This document shows positions 39,314-48,691 of a stretch of 64,000 nt of DNA, piece by piece. Numbering within the stretch: position 1 is the stretch's first letter; the number at the start of each line of letters is the position of its first letter. A program made the translations under genes and the position numbers. Origin of the DNA: Acidimicrobium ferrooxidans. GTDB lineage: Bacteria > Actinomycetota > Geothermincolia > Fen-727 > Anoxymicrobiaceae. The notes beneath the pieces were generated by a model, which was not told the DNA's origin, did no database searches, and was given only the letters and a program-made list of their open reading frames with translations. The stretch is from assembly GCA_020723485.1 (NCBI GenBank), contig DYIU01000001.1:661380-725379 (forward strand), read 5' to 3'.

Positions 39314-40009
39314 CTACCTCTGGAAGTGGTCGAGGTAGCCCTGGATGTAGGAGCGGACGGCGTCGGCGGGGCTGTAGATGCCGAAGTGGCCTTCGCAGAG
39401 GATGTCGGCCTCCAGGGCGAGGACCTTCTGCATCGAGTCGCGCCAGAGGTTGATGTCGGAGCCGAAGTCCGGGTGGAACGGGCCGTGGATGTCCTGCCCG
39501 AAGAGCACCCGCGTCCCGGCGATGTCGACGTACGCGACGATGGAGCCGGGGGTGTGCCCCGGCGCGAGCAGAGTCTTCAGGATCAGGTCGCCGACCACGA
39601 CGTCTTCTTCATCCCCCGAGAGCTTCCGGTCGATTACCATCGGCTCGAACCTCACGTTGTACAGGAACGCCGCGGTCATGAGACGGTCTCCCGCCTCGCA
39701 GGGAGGGCAGTCGAGCTCGTGTTCGACAAGCCGCGCGCCGAATTCGGCCTTGAAGAGGTCCGCCGCGCCGACATGGTCTATGTGGCAGTGCGTGAGGAGA
39801 ACTGTCTCCAGGTTCTCGGGCTCGAACCCGAGCCGGATGATGTTCGCGACCGTGGCCTTGTACCCGGGGCCGCAACCTGCGTCGACGAGCGCCAGCGGCC
39901 CGCCGCCGTCGACAAGGTACACGCAGCAGTCCTGGCCGTGAGTGAGGTCGGGCCCCCCCACGTGGTAGACCCTGTCGCAGACCTTCGCCGGCTGTCTTCC
40001 CGAACGCAC
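39314..40009 (-). CDS. MBL-fold metallo-hydrolase
   Basis: 'LVDAGCGPGYKATVANI', 'VLLTHCHIDHVGAADLFKAEFG', 'LAPGHTPGSIVAYVDIAGTRVLFGQDIHGPFH'. Confidence 0.92.
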   Translation of the reverse strand: MRSGRQPAKVCDRVYHVGGPDLTHGQDCCVYLVDGGGPLALVDAGCGPGYKATVANIIRLGFEPENLETVLLTHCHIDHVGAADLFKAEFGARLVEHELDCPPCEAGDRLMTAAFLYNVRFEPMVIDRKLSGDEEDVVVGDLILKTLLAPGHTPGSIVAYVDIAGTRVLFGQDIHGPFHPDFGSDINLWRDSMQKVLALEADILCEGHFGIYSPADAVRSYIQGYLDHFQR

Positions 40010-40164
40010 AATACCTCCCCGCTCCTGGTGCCGGACATACGAAGTCTACTCCACATCCCTCCGGCCGCGCACATGACCTGGCGCAATGCCGGCAAGCGGA
40101 CCGTTTGCTAATATCGGGGGAGCCCTTTGGCTGCCGTACGTTTTAGTCGATTACTAGGGGTGAC

Positions 40165-41136
40165 ATGGACCTCTTCGAAGCCCAGGACAAGACCCGGACG
40201 CTCCGGGCCAACGTGGAGAAGGTAATAAAGGGCAAGGACCGCACCGTGGACCTCGCCGTCATCGCCCTGGTCTCCGGCGGGCAGCTCCTCATCGAGGACG
40301 TGCCGGGGGTGGGCAAGACTATGCTCGCCCGGTCGCTCGCCCGTTCCATAGACGCCTCGTTCCACCGCATACAGTTCACGCCGGACCTGCTTCCCTCTGA
40401 CATCACCGGCGTCTCGATATACAACCAGAAGACCGCCGAGTTCGAGTTCCAGCCCGGCCCCATCTTCGCGAACGTGGTGCTCATCGATGAGATAAACCGC
40501 ACGACGCCGCGGACGCAGTCGAGCCTGCTCGAGGCGATGGAGGAGCACCAGGTGACCGTCGATGGCCGCACGTACTCGCTCCCGGAGCCGTTCTTCGTCA
40601 TGGCCACGCAGAACCCCATCGAGTTCTACGGGACCTACCCGCTGCCGGAGGGCCAGCGGGACAGGTTCATGGTATCGGTGGGGCTCGGCTACCCGTCGGT
40701 CGAGACGGAAAAGCAGATTGCCTCAGACCAGATGGTGCAGCACCCGATCGAGACGCTCGAGCCGGTGCTCTCGGTGGAGGACGTCCGGCACCTGCAGGCC
40801 GCAGTCAGGCGGGTGCACGTCGACGCTGACCTGCTCGATTACGCGGTCTCCATCGTGCACGCGAGCCGCAACCACCGCGCCCTGCTGCTGGGCTCCAGCC
40901 CCCGAGGCAGCCTCGCGCTGGTGCGCTGCTCGCAGGCCTCGGCCCTCGTCGAGGGGCGGGACTTCGTCACCCCCGACGACGTGAAGAGTATGGCGCGCCA
41001 CGTGCTGCCGCACCGCTTCGTGACGAGGGAGCGCTCCCGGACGACCCCGGGCGACACCGCGGGGATAATCGCGGAGATACTGGAAGAGGTCCCCGTGCCG
41101 GTGAGGGTAGGGGAGCTCCAGGGCGAGGAGAGTTGA
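40165..41136 (+). CDS. MoxR-family AAA+ ATPase
   Basis: 'LLIEDVPGVGKTMLARSLARSIDASFHRIQFTPDLLPSDITG', 'LIDEINRTTPRTQSSLLEAMEEHQVTVDG'. Confidence 0.95.
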   Translation: MDLFEAQDKTRTLRANVEKVIKGKDRTVDLAVIALVSGGQLLIEDVPGVGKTMLARSLARSIDASFHRIQFTPDLLPSDITGVSIYNQKTAEFEFQPGPIFANVVLIDEINRTTPRTQSSLLEAMEEHQVTVDGRTYSLPEPFFVMATQNPIEFYGTYPLPEGQRDRFMVSVGLGYPSVETEKQIASDQMVQHPIETLEPVLSVEDVRHLQAAVRRVHVDADLLDYAVSIVHASRNHRALLLGSSPRGSLALVRCSQASALVEGRDFVTPDDVKSMARHVLPHRFVTRERSRTTPGDTAGIIAEILEEVPVPVRVGELQGEES

Positions 41137-42473
41137 AGCGCAGGGCCCTGGTACTGGTCATGGTCGCGGTCGCCCTCCTGCTCATCGCGGCTACCATAAA
41201 ATCCGGCTGGCTGTACCTGGTCGCGAGCGTCCTCTTCTCCCTTGTGATCCTGAGCGCGCTCTCGGGCCGCCTGGCCAACCGCAGGGTGGAGATAGGGAGG
41301 GAATGCCCGGGCGAGGCGTTCGAGGGCGAGCCGTTCCCGGTCGCCCTCAAGGTGCGTAACAGGGGCAGGCTCACCAGGTACTTTCTCCTCCTCGAGGACA
41401 TGGCGTTCGAGCGCCCGCGCAAGGTGAGTTTCGCGAGGTCCGTGAGGGAGCACCGGGCCGAGATGAGAGTTGCGCGCGAGACCGGCGTCTCCCGCGCGCC
41501 CGAGCCCCGGGATAAGTCGCCCCACTCCGCGACCGCCGCGGTCGAGAGTGTGGCGCCCGGTACCGAGGTCTCGGTCGAGTACGAGCTCAGCGCCCCCCGC
41601 CGCGGGGTCTTCACGCGCGCCGACATCAGGGTGAGCTCGGGCGGTGTCTTCGGGGCCGCAGGCTCCTCGAGGGTGCTGAGTGTCGCGGCCCCGATGGTGG
41701 TCTACCCACGGGTCAGCCCGCTGGTCCATTTCCCGTTCGAGCCGCGCAGCATGGCCGCTCCCCTCGAGTCGTTCGAGTGGTCGCGCAAGGGCATCGGGCA
41801 GGACTACTACGGCGTGCGGGAGTACGTGCACGGCGACTCCCTAAAGCACATACACTGGAGGTCGAGCGCCCGCCAGCGCGAGCTCATTGTGAAGGAGTAC
41901 CAGCAGGAGTACCGGCCGTTCGCGGGGCTGGTGGTGCTGCTGGGGGAGCCCGGTCACAGCGACGGGAACACGAACAGCCTCGAGGACGGGCTGAGGTGCG
42001 CCGCCTCCATCCTCAATTACTACGAGGCTATGGGCAGCAAGCCGCGGCTGGTGGTCCCGGGTGACGGGGGCTTCGAGGTCCTGCGCGAAGCGACGCTCTA
42101 CGGGGGCCTGGCGGCCCTGGCCGCTTACTCGCCTTACCGGTGGCCGTCCGCAGGGACGGGCGGAAACGGGCTGCTCGAGGCTATGTCGCTGGTGCGGGCG
42201 GCCCTGGTGCCCGGCTCGACCGTATCCGTCGTCACAAACGCGCCGGTCGAGCAGGTGGCCTCGGTGGTGGAAGCCGCCCCAGACGTCGAGGGGGCGAGCC
42301 TCGTGGTGGTCCTGGACGGGTCCTACGGGGGAGGGTGGGACACCGGCGATTCACTGCTCGAGGTTGCCAAGCTGGAGGGCGCGGCGTCGCGCCGTCTCAA
42401 CCTGTTCGTCATGACGATGGGGCAGGAGATAGGTGAATGTTTGAGCGAGCCGTTGAGTCTTACCGCGCGATGA
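41133..42473 (+). CDS. DUF58 domain protein
   Basis: 'DYYGVREYVHGDSLKHIHWRSSARQRELIVKEYQ' DUF58 signature; between MoxR and transglutaminase. Confidence 0.92.
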   Translation: MKRRALVLVMVAVALLLIAATIKSGWLYLVASVLFSLVILSALSGRLANRRVEIGRECPGEAFEGEPFPVALKVRNRGRLTRYFLLLEDMAFERPRKVSFARSVREHRAEMRVARETGVSRAPEPRDKSPHSATAAVESVAPGTEVSVEYELSAPRRGVFTRADIRVSSGGVFGAAGSSRVLSVAAPMVVYPRVSPLVHFPFEPRSMAAPLESFEWSRKGIGQDYYGVREYVHGDSLKHIHWRSSARQRELIVKEYQQEYRPFAGLVVLLGEPGHSDGNTNSLEDGLRCAASILNYYEAMGSKPRLVVPGDGGFEVLREATLYGGLAALAAYSPYRWPSAGTGGNGLLEAMSLVRAALVPGSTVSVVTNAPVEQVASVVEAAPDVEGASLVVVLDGSYGGGWDTGDSLLEVAKLEGAASRRLNLFVMTMGQEIGECLSEPLSLTAR

Positions 42474-44620
42474 ACCGGGGCGGCACCCCGGAGGACTCGA
42501 AGAGCTTCCGGGTCGCCGTCGCGGTCACCGTGCTCATAAGCGTCTTCGCCGCCGTGAGGTTCGGCGCGGTCGGCTGGCCCGCCGGCATCGCGGTGATGAC
42601 TGGCGTGGTCGCGGGCTCTTACCTCTCCTACAGGTGGCGGCGGAAGGACAACCTACTGTTGAAGCTCGTGCTGAGCGTGCTCCTGCTGGTGGTGTTCGCG
42701 CTGTTCTGGACGGAACTCGGCGGCTCAATCCACGATCTGCGCTACCCGCTGGTGAGGCTTTTCCTCTGGCTGCAGGTGCTCCACTCCTTTGACCTCCCCA
42801 CCAGGCGCGACCTCGACTTCTCGCTGGTGAGCGCGGCCATTCTCATAGCGTTCGCCGGGTCCCTCAGCACCTCGAGTGACTTCCTTCTCGTGCTGGTCCC
42901 GTTCTTCGGGTCGGGGCTCGTCGCGCTGTACCTCGGCCACCGCTCCGGCCTGAAGGCGGGCGCCGACGTTGTCGCCTCAGGCACGGGGCGTTCTCCAGTC
43001 TGGCGGCTCGTGCTCACCGGGTTCGTGCTTGTCCCGCTCGTGCTGGGGTTCTTCATGGTGCTGCCGCGCCTACCCGGCTTCAACTCTTACTACCTGCCGG
43101 TCTCCGATTCGGATTCGGCGAGGCGGGATTTCACCGCGATCATCCGCAACCCCGGGTACGAGGATTACCCCGACGAGTTCCCGGACAGGCCTCTGCCTTA
43201 CAACCCCAACGCGTACTTCGGGTTCAACAAGTTCATGGACCTGAGGGTAAGGGGCATACCGGCGGATGTCACGGTGATGAAGGTGCGAAGCGACATGCCG
43301 GCCTACTGGAGGTCCACGGCTTTCGACCGGTTCCTCGGCAACGGGTGGGAGAACACGGAGAGCCGCAGGGACATGGAGGAGATATACTCCGATTCGCTGC
43401 CGCTCACCCTTAGCTACCCGGATGAGATAGGCCGCTACCGCACGAGAGAGCTCGTCCAGACTTTCTTCATAGAGGGCGAGCTTCCCAACACCATGTTCGC
43501 GGCTTACATCGCCAGGGACGCGTTCTTCCCGACCAGGGTCCTCAAGACGGACTCCCTCATGACGGTGCTCACGCCGCTCCAGCTTGACCCGGGCCTCATC
43601 TACACGGTGGTGTCGGAGGTGAGCGACGTCGAGCCGGAGGTCCTGAGGGAAGGGCGCGCATGGGGCAGCGTCCCCCCGGAGCTGCTCGCCAGGTACACGC
43701 AACTCCCCGGGATGTCGCCCGCGGTCAAAGACCTGGCCCTGCAGGTGACCGCGGGCCGGACTAGCCAGTACGACCAGGTGGTCGCCATTTCCGACTACCT
43801 CAAGCAGACCTACCCCTACGACCTGGATACGCCGAAGCAGGGCGACGCACAGAACACCGTCGAGTTCTTCCTCTTCGAGGCGAAGAAAGGGTACTGTGAG
43901 CACTTCGCCACGGCGATGGCGGTGATGTGCAGGTCCATCGGGATCCCGGCGAGGGTAGCCGTCGGATTTGACACCGGCGAGTACAACTCGCTGACCGGCT
44001 ACTACGAGGTCAGCGGCAGGGACGCCCACGCGTGGGTCGAGGTCTACTTCCCGGTGTTCGGCTGGATCGAGTTCGACCCGACCCCGGGCTGGTCGGACCC
44101 GTCCGAACTGAAGGAGACGAACAGCACCTGGTCGGGGTTCGCGCTGCTCAGGAACATCGGTAAGGCGATAGCGGACGCGCTACCGGCCGGATGGGCACGG
44201 GCGGCCTGGTCGGGGGTCAAGACCGCCGCGGACGGGGTGGCGGGCTTCGTTACCCGGTTCTGGCCCTGGCTTGTCGGGATCACGCTGGCCGCGGCGGCGC
44301 TTGCGCTGTTGAGGCGCTACAGGCCCCGCCGGGGGAGGGCCCCGGGGCCCGCCGGAGGCGATGGAGGCCCGCGCGAGACCGCCTTCGAGATGTTCGCCAG
44401 GATGGCGGCGGCGCTGGAGCGCAGGGGAGTGGCCAGGCGTCCCGCTCAAACGCCGGTCGAGTACGGTCACGAGGCGGACCGGCGGCTGGGCCTAGCGGGG
44501 ATCGCCGGCATGGCGGCCGCGCTGTTCGATCGGGCGAGGTTCGCGAAAGAACCCACAGCAGAAGACCTGGCCGCCCTCGGCCGGGCCGTCGACGCGGTCA
44601 TAAATGGGGGTCACGTCTGA
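42437..44620 (+). CDS. TgpA-like membrane transglutaminase (DUF3488)
   Basis: Multi-TM N-terminus; 'FFLFEAKKGYCEHFATAMAVMCRSIGIPARVAVGFDTGEY...DAHAWVEVYFPVFGWIEFDPTPG'. Confidence 0.92.
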   Translation: MFERAVESYRAMNRGGTPEDSKSFRVAVAVTVLISVFAAVRFGAVGWPAGIAVMTGVVAGSYLSYRWRRKDNLLLKLVLSVLLLVVFALFWTELGGSIHDLRYPLVRLFLWLQVLHSFDLPTRRDLDFSLVSAAILIAFAGSLSTSSDFLLVLVPFFGSGLVALYLGHRSGLKAGADVVASGTGRSPVWRLVLTGFVLVPLVLGFFMVLPRLPGFNSYYLPVSDSDSARRDFTAIIRNPGYEDYPDEFPDRPLPYNPNAYFGFNKFMDLRVRGIPADVTVMKVRSDMPAYWRSTAFDRFLGNGWENTESRRDMEEIYSDSLPLTLSYPDEIGRYRTRELVQTFFIEGELPNTMFAAYIARDAFFPTRVLKTDSLMTVLTPLQLDPGLIYTVVSEVSDVEPEVLREGRAWGSVPPELLARYTQLPGMSPAVKDLALQVTAGRTSQYDQVVAISDYLKQTYPYDLDTPKQGDAQNTVEFFLFEAKKGYCEHFATAMAVMCRSIGIPARVAVGFDTGEYNSLTGYYEVSGRDAHAWVEVYFPVFGWIEFDPTPGWSDPSELKETNSTWSGFALLRNIGKAIADALPAGWARAAWSGVKTAADGVAGFVTRFWPWLVGITLAAAALALLRRYRPRRGRAPGPAGGDGGPRETAFEMFARMAAALERRGVARRPAQTPVEYGHEADRRLGLAGIAGMAAALFDRARFAKEPTAEDLAALGRAVDAVINGGHV

Positions 44621-44680
44621 TCTTATGACCCTGGATTTTCCACGGCCACCAGCCCCGGTCATAAAATCAGACGTTACCCC
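44596..44680. repeat. REP-like inverted pair, variant family
   Basis: GGGGTCACGTCTGATCTTATGACC (44607-44630) vs GGTCATAAAATCAGACGTTACCCC (44657-44680): 24-bp IR, 2 mismatches; inner hairpin GGTCATAA (44596-44603)/TTATGACC (44623-44630). Confidence 0.8.
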
Positions 44681-44686
44681 AGTCTA

Positions 44687-45862
44687 TTACAGGCGTTCCA
44701 GGATGATGGCGGTGCCCTGGCCGCCGCCGATGCACATGGTGGCGAGCCCGTAGGTCTTGTCCCGGTCGCGGAGCTCGTCGATGAGGCTGTAGGTTATGCG
44801 GTTGCCGGTCGCCCCGACCGGGTGCCCGTAAGCCACCGCGCCGCCCCAGATGTTCACGGTCTCCGGGTCCAGGCCGAGCTCGCGCTCGCAGTACAGGTAC
44901 TGCGCCGAGAAGGCCTCGTTTATCTCCCACAGGTCTATGTCGGAGACCTTCATGCCGGCCCTTTCGAGGGCCTTGCGGGAGGAGGGGACCGGGCCGTATC
45001 CCATGTACTCAGGCGGGCATGCCGCAACCGCGAAATCGACGATTCTTGCGAGAGGCTTTATCCCCTCGGCCTTTGCCCGGGATTCCGACATTATTATGAC
45101 GGCGCTGGCTCCATCGTTTATGCCGGACGCGTTCGCCGCGGTCACGGTGCCGCCCTCCTTGAAAGCAGGCTTGAGAGAAGCGAGCTTCTCGAGCGGGGTG
45201 TCCTTCGGGTGCTCATCCGTGTCAAAGACGCGAACGGACTTGCGCTCTCTGACCTCCACCGGGAGTATCTGCGGCCCGAGCTTGCCGTCCGCTATCGCCT
45301 GGAGCGCCCGGCGGTTGGACTCGAACGCGTGCTTGTCCTGGTCTTCACGGGTGATGCCGTGCTTCTCCACTATGTTCTCGGCGGTCAGGCCCATGATGAG
45401 CTGGGTGTGCGGGTCGATAAGGACCTCCCATAGGCTGTCGATGAACCGGACGTCCTTCATCCGCGCGCCGTAACGCATGTCACGGGAGATGTAAGGGGTG
45501 CTGCTCATCACCTCGACGCCGCCCGCCAGGATGATGCTGTCCTCGCCGAGCATTATCTGCCTGGAGCCGGCGAATATGGACTGCATGCCGGAGCCGCATC
45601 CGCGGATGACCGTGTGGGCCGGAACGGTATTCGGTATCCCGGCCGCCAGCGCGGCTCCCCTGGGGACCAGGTTGTTCTCGTCGGTGCGTGGGATGACCTG
45701 CCCGAATATCACCTCGTCCAGCATGTCACCCGTCAGCCCTGCGCGGTCCAGCACCTCGATTATCATCAGCTTCGCCAGTTCTGTGGGTGTCATGTCCTTG
45801 AGAGAGCCGCCGAACGACCCGAACGCGGTCCTCACACCTGCTACGATTACGACATTCTCCAC
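44687..45862 (-). CDS. Acetyl-CoA acetyltransferase (thiolase)
   Basis: 'NVVIVAGVRTAFGSFGGSLKDMTPTELAKLMI', 'VIRGCGSGMQSIF', 'NIWGGAVAYGHPVGATGNR', 'ATMCIGGGQGTAIILERL'. Confidence 0.95.
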   Translation of the reverse strand: MENVVIVAGVRTAFGSFGGSLKDMTPTELAKLMIIEVLDRAGLTGDMLDEVIFGQVIPRTDENNLVPRGAALAAGIPNTVPAHTVIRGCGSGMQSIFAGSRQIMLGEDSIILAGGVEVMSSTPYISRDMRYGARMKDVRFIDSLWEVLIDPHTQLIMGLTAENIVEKHGITREDQDKHAFESNRRALQAIADGKLGPQILPVEVRERKSVRVFDTDEHPKDTPLEKLASLKPAFKEGGTVTAANASGINDGASAVIIMSESRAKAEGIKPLARIVDFAVAACPPEYMGYGPVPSSRKALERAGMKVSDIDLWEINEAFSAQYLYCERELGLDPETVNIWGGAVAYGHPVGATGNRITYSLIDELRDRDKTYGLATMCIGGGQGTAIILERL

Positions 45863-45981
45863 CGGAGCCTCCTTGTAGCGCTTCCGAAATAAGAAATGAC
45901 CGGGCCGTCATGGCAACAGCCTGTTCGGCCAGTATTCTATATCCAGCCCGGGGGCAGGGCAAACATGGAATCCCATAAAAA

Positions 45982-46007
45982 AACGGCGCCCGTTGAAGGG
46001 CGCCGTT
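45982..46007 (-). terminator. Terminator downstream of veg-like gene
   Basis: ACGGCGCCC-ttcaa-GGGCGCCGT hairpin followed by a T-run on the minus strand. Confidence 0.85.
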
Positions 46008-46023
46008 CCAGCGAATGTCTCGT

Positions 46024-46314
46024 CTAGCTGCTGAGCCAGTCGAAAAGACCCTCGTCCGTCTCCGGGTGCGAGAGCTCGACCGTGCGAGTGATGATGTCGG
46101 CGTAGCTGTAGGAAACCCTCTGGCTGGGCGAGGCCTTGGTCTCGACCCTGACCACGAAAACGTGGGGGTAGGTCTCCTCGAGGACGGCCATGTTCTCGAT
46201 GACGATCTTGCGTCCCTTGTTGGCGCGGACCTTGAGCTTGGTGCCGAGGCATTCGTTGAGGTCGTCGCGGATTCTCTTCATCACGTTCATCTGCAGGGGC
46301 TCGGAGTTTCTCAA
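46024..46314 (-). CDS. Veg-family protein
   Basis: 'IRDDLNECLGTKLKVRANKGRKIVIENMAVLEETYPHVFVVRVE...QRVSYSYADIITRTVELS' matches the Veg pattern. Confidence 0.85.
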   Translation of the reverse strand: MRNSEPLQMNVMKRIRDDLNECLGTKLKVRANKGRKIVIENMAVLEETYPHVFVVRVETKASPSQRVSYSYADIITRTVELSHPETDEGLFDWLSS

Positions 46315-46474
46315 TTTTCACCTTCCAGCTTCGGTTCGGGCAAAAAGTGGCGCGATTATTATATTTGAATTGGCAAAAAATGTCAACATCTGTGGCCGGC
46401 GGGTACTGATCCGTGCCTGGCTGTTCCTTGGGTTGCGGCCCCAGAAGTGGTAGCGACCCGCGTCCCCCGCGTCC

Positions 46475-47395
46475 CTATACTTCAGTCCCGCACTTCGTGC
46501 AGAACTTCCGGCCGGGCTTTACGCGGGCCCCGCACTTGCGGCAGAACTTCTTTGCCTTCGGCGGCTGCTCCGCGGCCGGCGCGGGCTCTGGCGCAGGGGC
46601 GGCAGCGGCCGCCGGACCCGTCGTCTCAGGGGGCGCCTGGACCGCGGCGGATGCAAGAGTGGCCGGGACAGGCTCGGGCGCGGGAGCCGCCACGCCGGCT
46701 GTCGGGGCTTCGGGCTTCCGCCTTATGACGAGCACAAGCCCGGTCCCGAACGCCAGGGTCATGACGGCGAAGACTATTGAGAGCAGGGTCTTGTTCTCGC
46801 TGAAGAACCCCATCTGGGCGGAGGCGGGGGGCATGTCGTAGAGCACTGCCGATTCCTCGGCGTCGTAGCGAGCGTTGGACGCGGAGCCGGGAAGCTCTAT
46901 CACCGTCCTGGTCAGGATCACCTGGTCGGTGAAGAGCGTGAACTCGCTGTTGATGGTGGACTTTTCCTCGAAGGTGAAGACCTTGCCGTCCTCGTCCTTG
47001 GGCTTCTCGGGGAGGCCGTAGACTGCGAACCTGCCCTTCTCGTTGTAGACAAAGCCCGGCTTGTCGTACGTAAGGACCACGGAGCGCTTGGCGTCGTCGA
47101 GGTCCGTCTTGAAGTCGACGAGCTCGCCGGTGTTGTCCACGGTTGTGAACCGCCTGGTCAGGAACCCGCGGTTGTCCTTCTCCACCTTCTTTATCTCCGC
47201 GTAATCGTCCTTCTGGTAGGTGATGGTGTCGACGATATGGCCGTCGCCGACCTCGTTGATTATCACCCTGTATTCCTCGTTGATCGTCGGGGCTTCTTCC
47301 TCCTGGGCCAGGCAGAGCCCGGCTGCGAGGACGACAGCCGTAATGACCAGGGCCGCCGCAATGAATATCCTGAAGGCGTTCTTGCGCTTTACCAT
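46475..47395 (-). CDS. Secreted/membrane protein with C-terminal zinc ribbon
   Basis: Signal peptide, internal TM, Pro/Ala linker, 'KKFCRKCGARVKPGRKFCTKCGTEV'. Confidence 0.75.
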   Translation of the reverse strand: MVKRKNAFRIFIAAALVITAVVLAAGLCLAQEEEAPTINEEYRVIINEVGDGHIVDTITYQKDDYAEIKKVEKDNRGFLTRRFTTVDNTGELVDFKTDLDDAKRSVVLTYDKPGFVYNEKGRFAVYGLPEKPKDEDGKVFTFEEKSTINSEFTLFTDQVILTRTVIELPGSASNARYDAEESAVLYDMPPASAQMGFFSENKTLLSIVFAVMTLAFGTGLVLVIRRKPEAPTAGVAAPAPEPVPATLASAAVQAPPETTGPAAAAAPAPEPAPAAEQPPKAKKFCRKCGARVKPGRKFCTKCGTEV

Positions 47396-48495
47396 GCCGG
47401 CATCACCCCCGCCTGCCACCAGTAGCCAGGGTCGATCATGATTATCTCACCGCTCTCCTGGGCGCCGTTTATCTCTTCGCTGGCGATGTCGATGCACTCG
47501 CTCGAGCTCACTTCGCCTGACACTATGTCGCCGTGCTTTGCGATGGCGTAGTCCTTGTCGATGAACGTGGACTCGATGGCGTAGAGGTCGCCGCTCTCGG
47601 GCAGTTCCACCAGCGGGATGGCGTGCCCGGGGATGAGGGCGACGTACGACTTCACCCCTATGGCCTCCATGAGCGCGCTCATGGCGACGGCGAGGTCGAG
47701 GCACGTGCCCGATTTGCGCTCGATAGTCTCACGCGGGTACTGCACGTACTGGGCGGCAGACCCGGCCCAGAACCCCTCGGGCTCCATGATGTACTCGACA
47801 CCCTCGGCTCGCAGCATGTCGAAGCATCTCTTGAACGCCTCGAGGGCGTCGTCATCGCTTGCGCGGGTCTCGAGGCCGCCCCCGACCGTGTTGGCGAACG
47901 CCTTTGTGCTCTCTTCGTTCGGCGTGATAAATGCCGCAATGAACCTGTAGTTATCGAACTCGTCTGAGAAAGTGACCCTGTCTTCCTCGGGAAGGCTCGT
48001 GAACACGAAGTCGTTCCTGCCCAGCAGGAATATCTTCTGGTAGTCCTTGGCGGGCTTCGCGAGGCCCCGGTAGTCGTACTGCATGACGAGTTCGACTGGG
48101 GTCTTCGTGGTGATGGCCTTCACCTGCTCTTCGTCCAGGGTGGGCCAGCAGTAGTCGCGGATCGTCTGACCGGGGCGGATCTCCGGGTACTCCTCTCCGG
48201 AAGTCCAGTCCGTGAGGTCTCCCACCTTGTAGGAGATCTTGAAGTCGTAGACCGGCATCTTGCCGGTGTTCTTTATGAGTGTCTTCGCCACCCACATGTC
48301 CTGGCTGTCGTCGCCGTAGGTCTTGTAGGCCGCGGTCAGTATCTCCTCGCGTGTGATCAGCTTGACGTCCAGCTTGACCTTGCCGGGGTTGTAACCCGTC
48401 CCCTGCGCACTCACCGCGACCAGGAACAGGATGCCGGACGACGCGGTCATCACCGCCAGGAGGACCACAAGGACGGTCTTCACCTGCTTGCTCAT
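47389..48495 (-). CDS. Secreted transglutaminase-like domain protein
   Basis: Signal peptide; 'ERKSGTCLDLAVAMSALMEAIGVKSYVALIPGHAI' transglutaminase-like Cys/His region. Confidence 0.75.
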   Translation of the reverse strand: MSKQVKTVLVVLLAVMTASSGILFLVAVSAQGTGYNPGKVKLDVKLITREEILTAAYKTYGDDSQDMWVAKTLIKNTGKMPVYDFKISYKVGDLTDWTSGEEYPEIRPGQTIRDYCWPTLDEEQVKAITTKTPVELVMQYDYRGLAKPAKDYQKIFLLGRNDFVFTSLPEEDRVTFSDEFDNYRFIAAFITPNEESTKAFANTVGGGLETRASDDDALEAFKRCFDMLRAEGVEYIMEPEGFWAGSAAQYVQYPRETIERKSGTCLDLAVAMSALMEAIGVKSYVALIPGHAIPLVELPESGDLYAIESTFIDKDYAIAKHGDIVSGEVSSSECIDIASEEINGAQESGEIIMIDPGYWWQAGVMPAW

Positions 48496-48583
48496 TAGCA
48501 GTCCTTTCGTGAAGGCGGTCAGGCTTGGCTAAAAGTATAACGACAAAGTGCCGTTAGAGGGCTCCAACCAAATGTTAACACAC

Positions 48584-48691
48584 GCAACATCGGGGTCAGG
48601 TCATTTTGTTGCATTTCAGTACCGCGGGAGCTCCAGTGCCCTGGCCTCTTCAGGATGGACCTGCAACAAAATGACCTGACCCCGATGTTGC
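48584..48691. repeat. REP-like inverted pair, copy 2
   Basis: GCAACATCGGGGTCAGGTCATTTTGTTGCA (48584-48613) and its exact 30-bp reverse complement (48662-48691). Confidence 0.9.
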
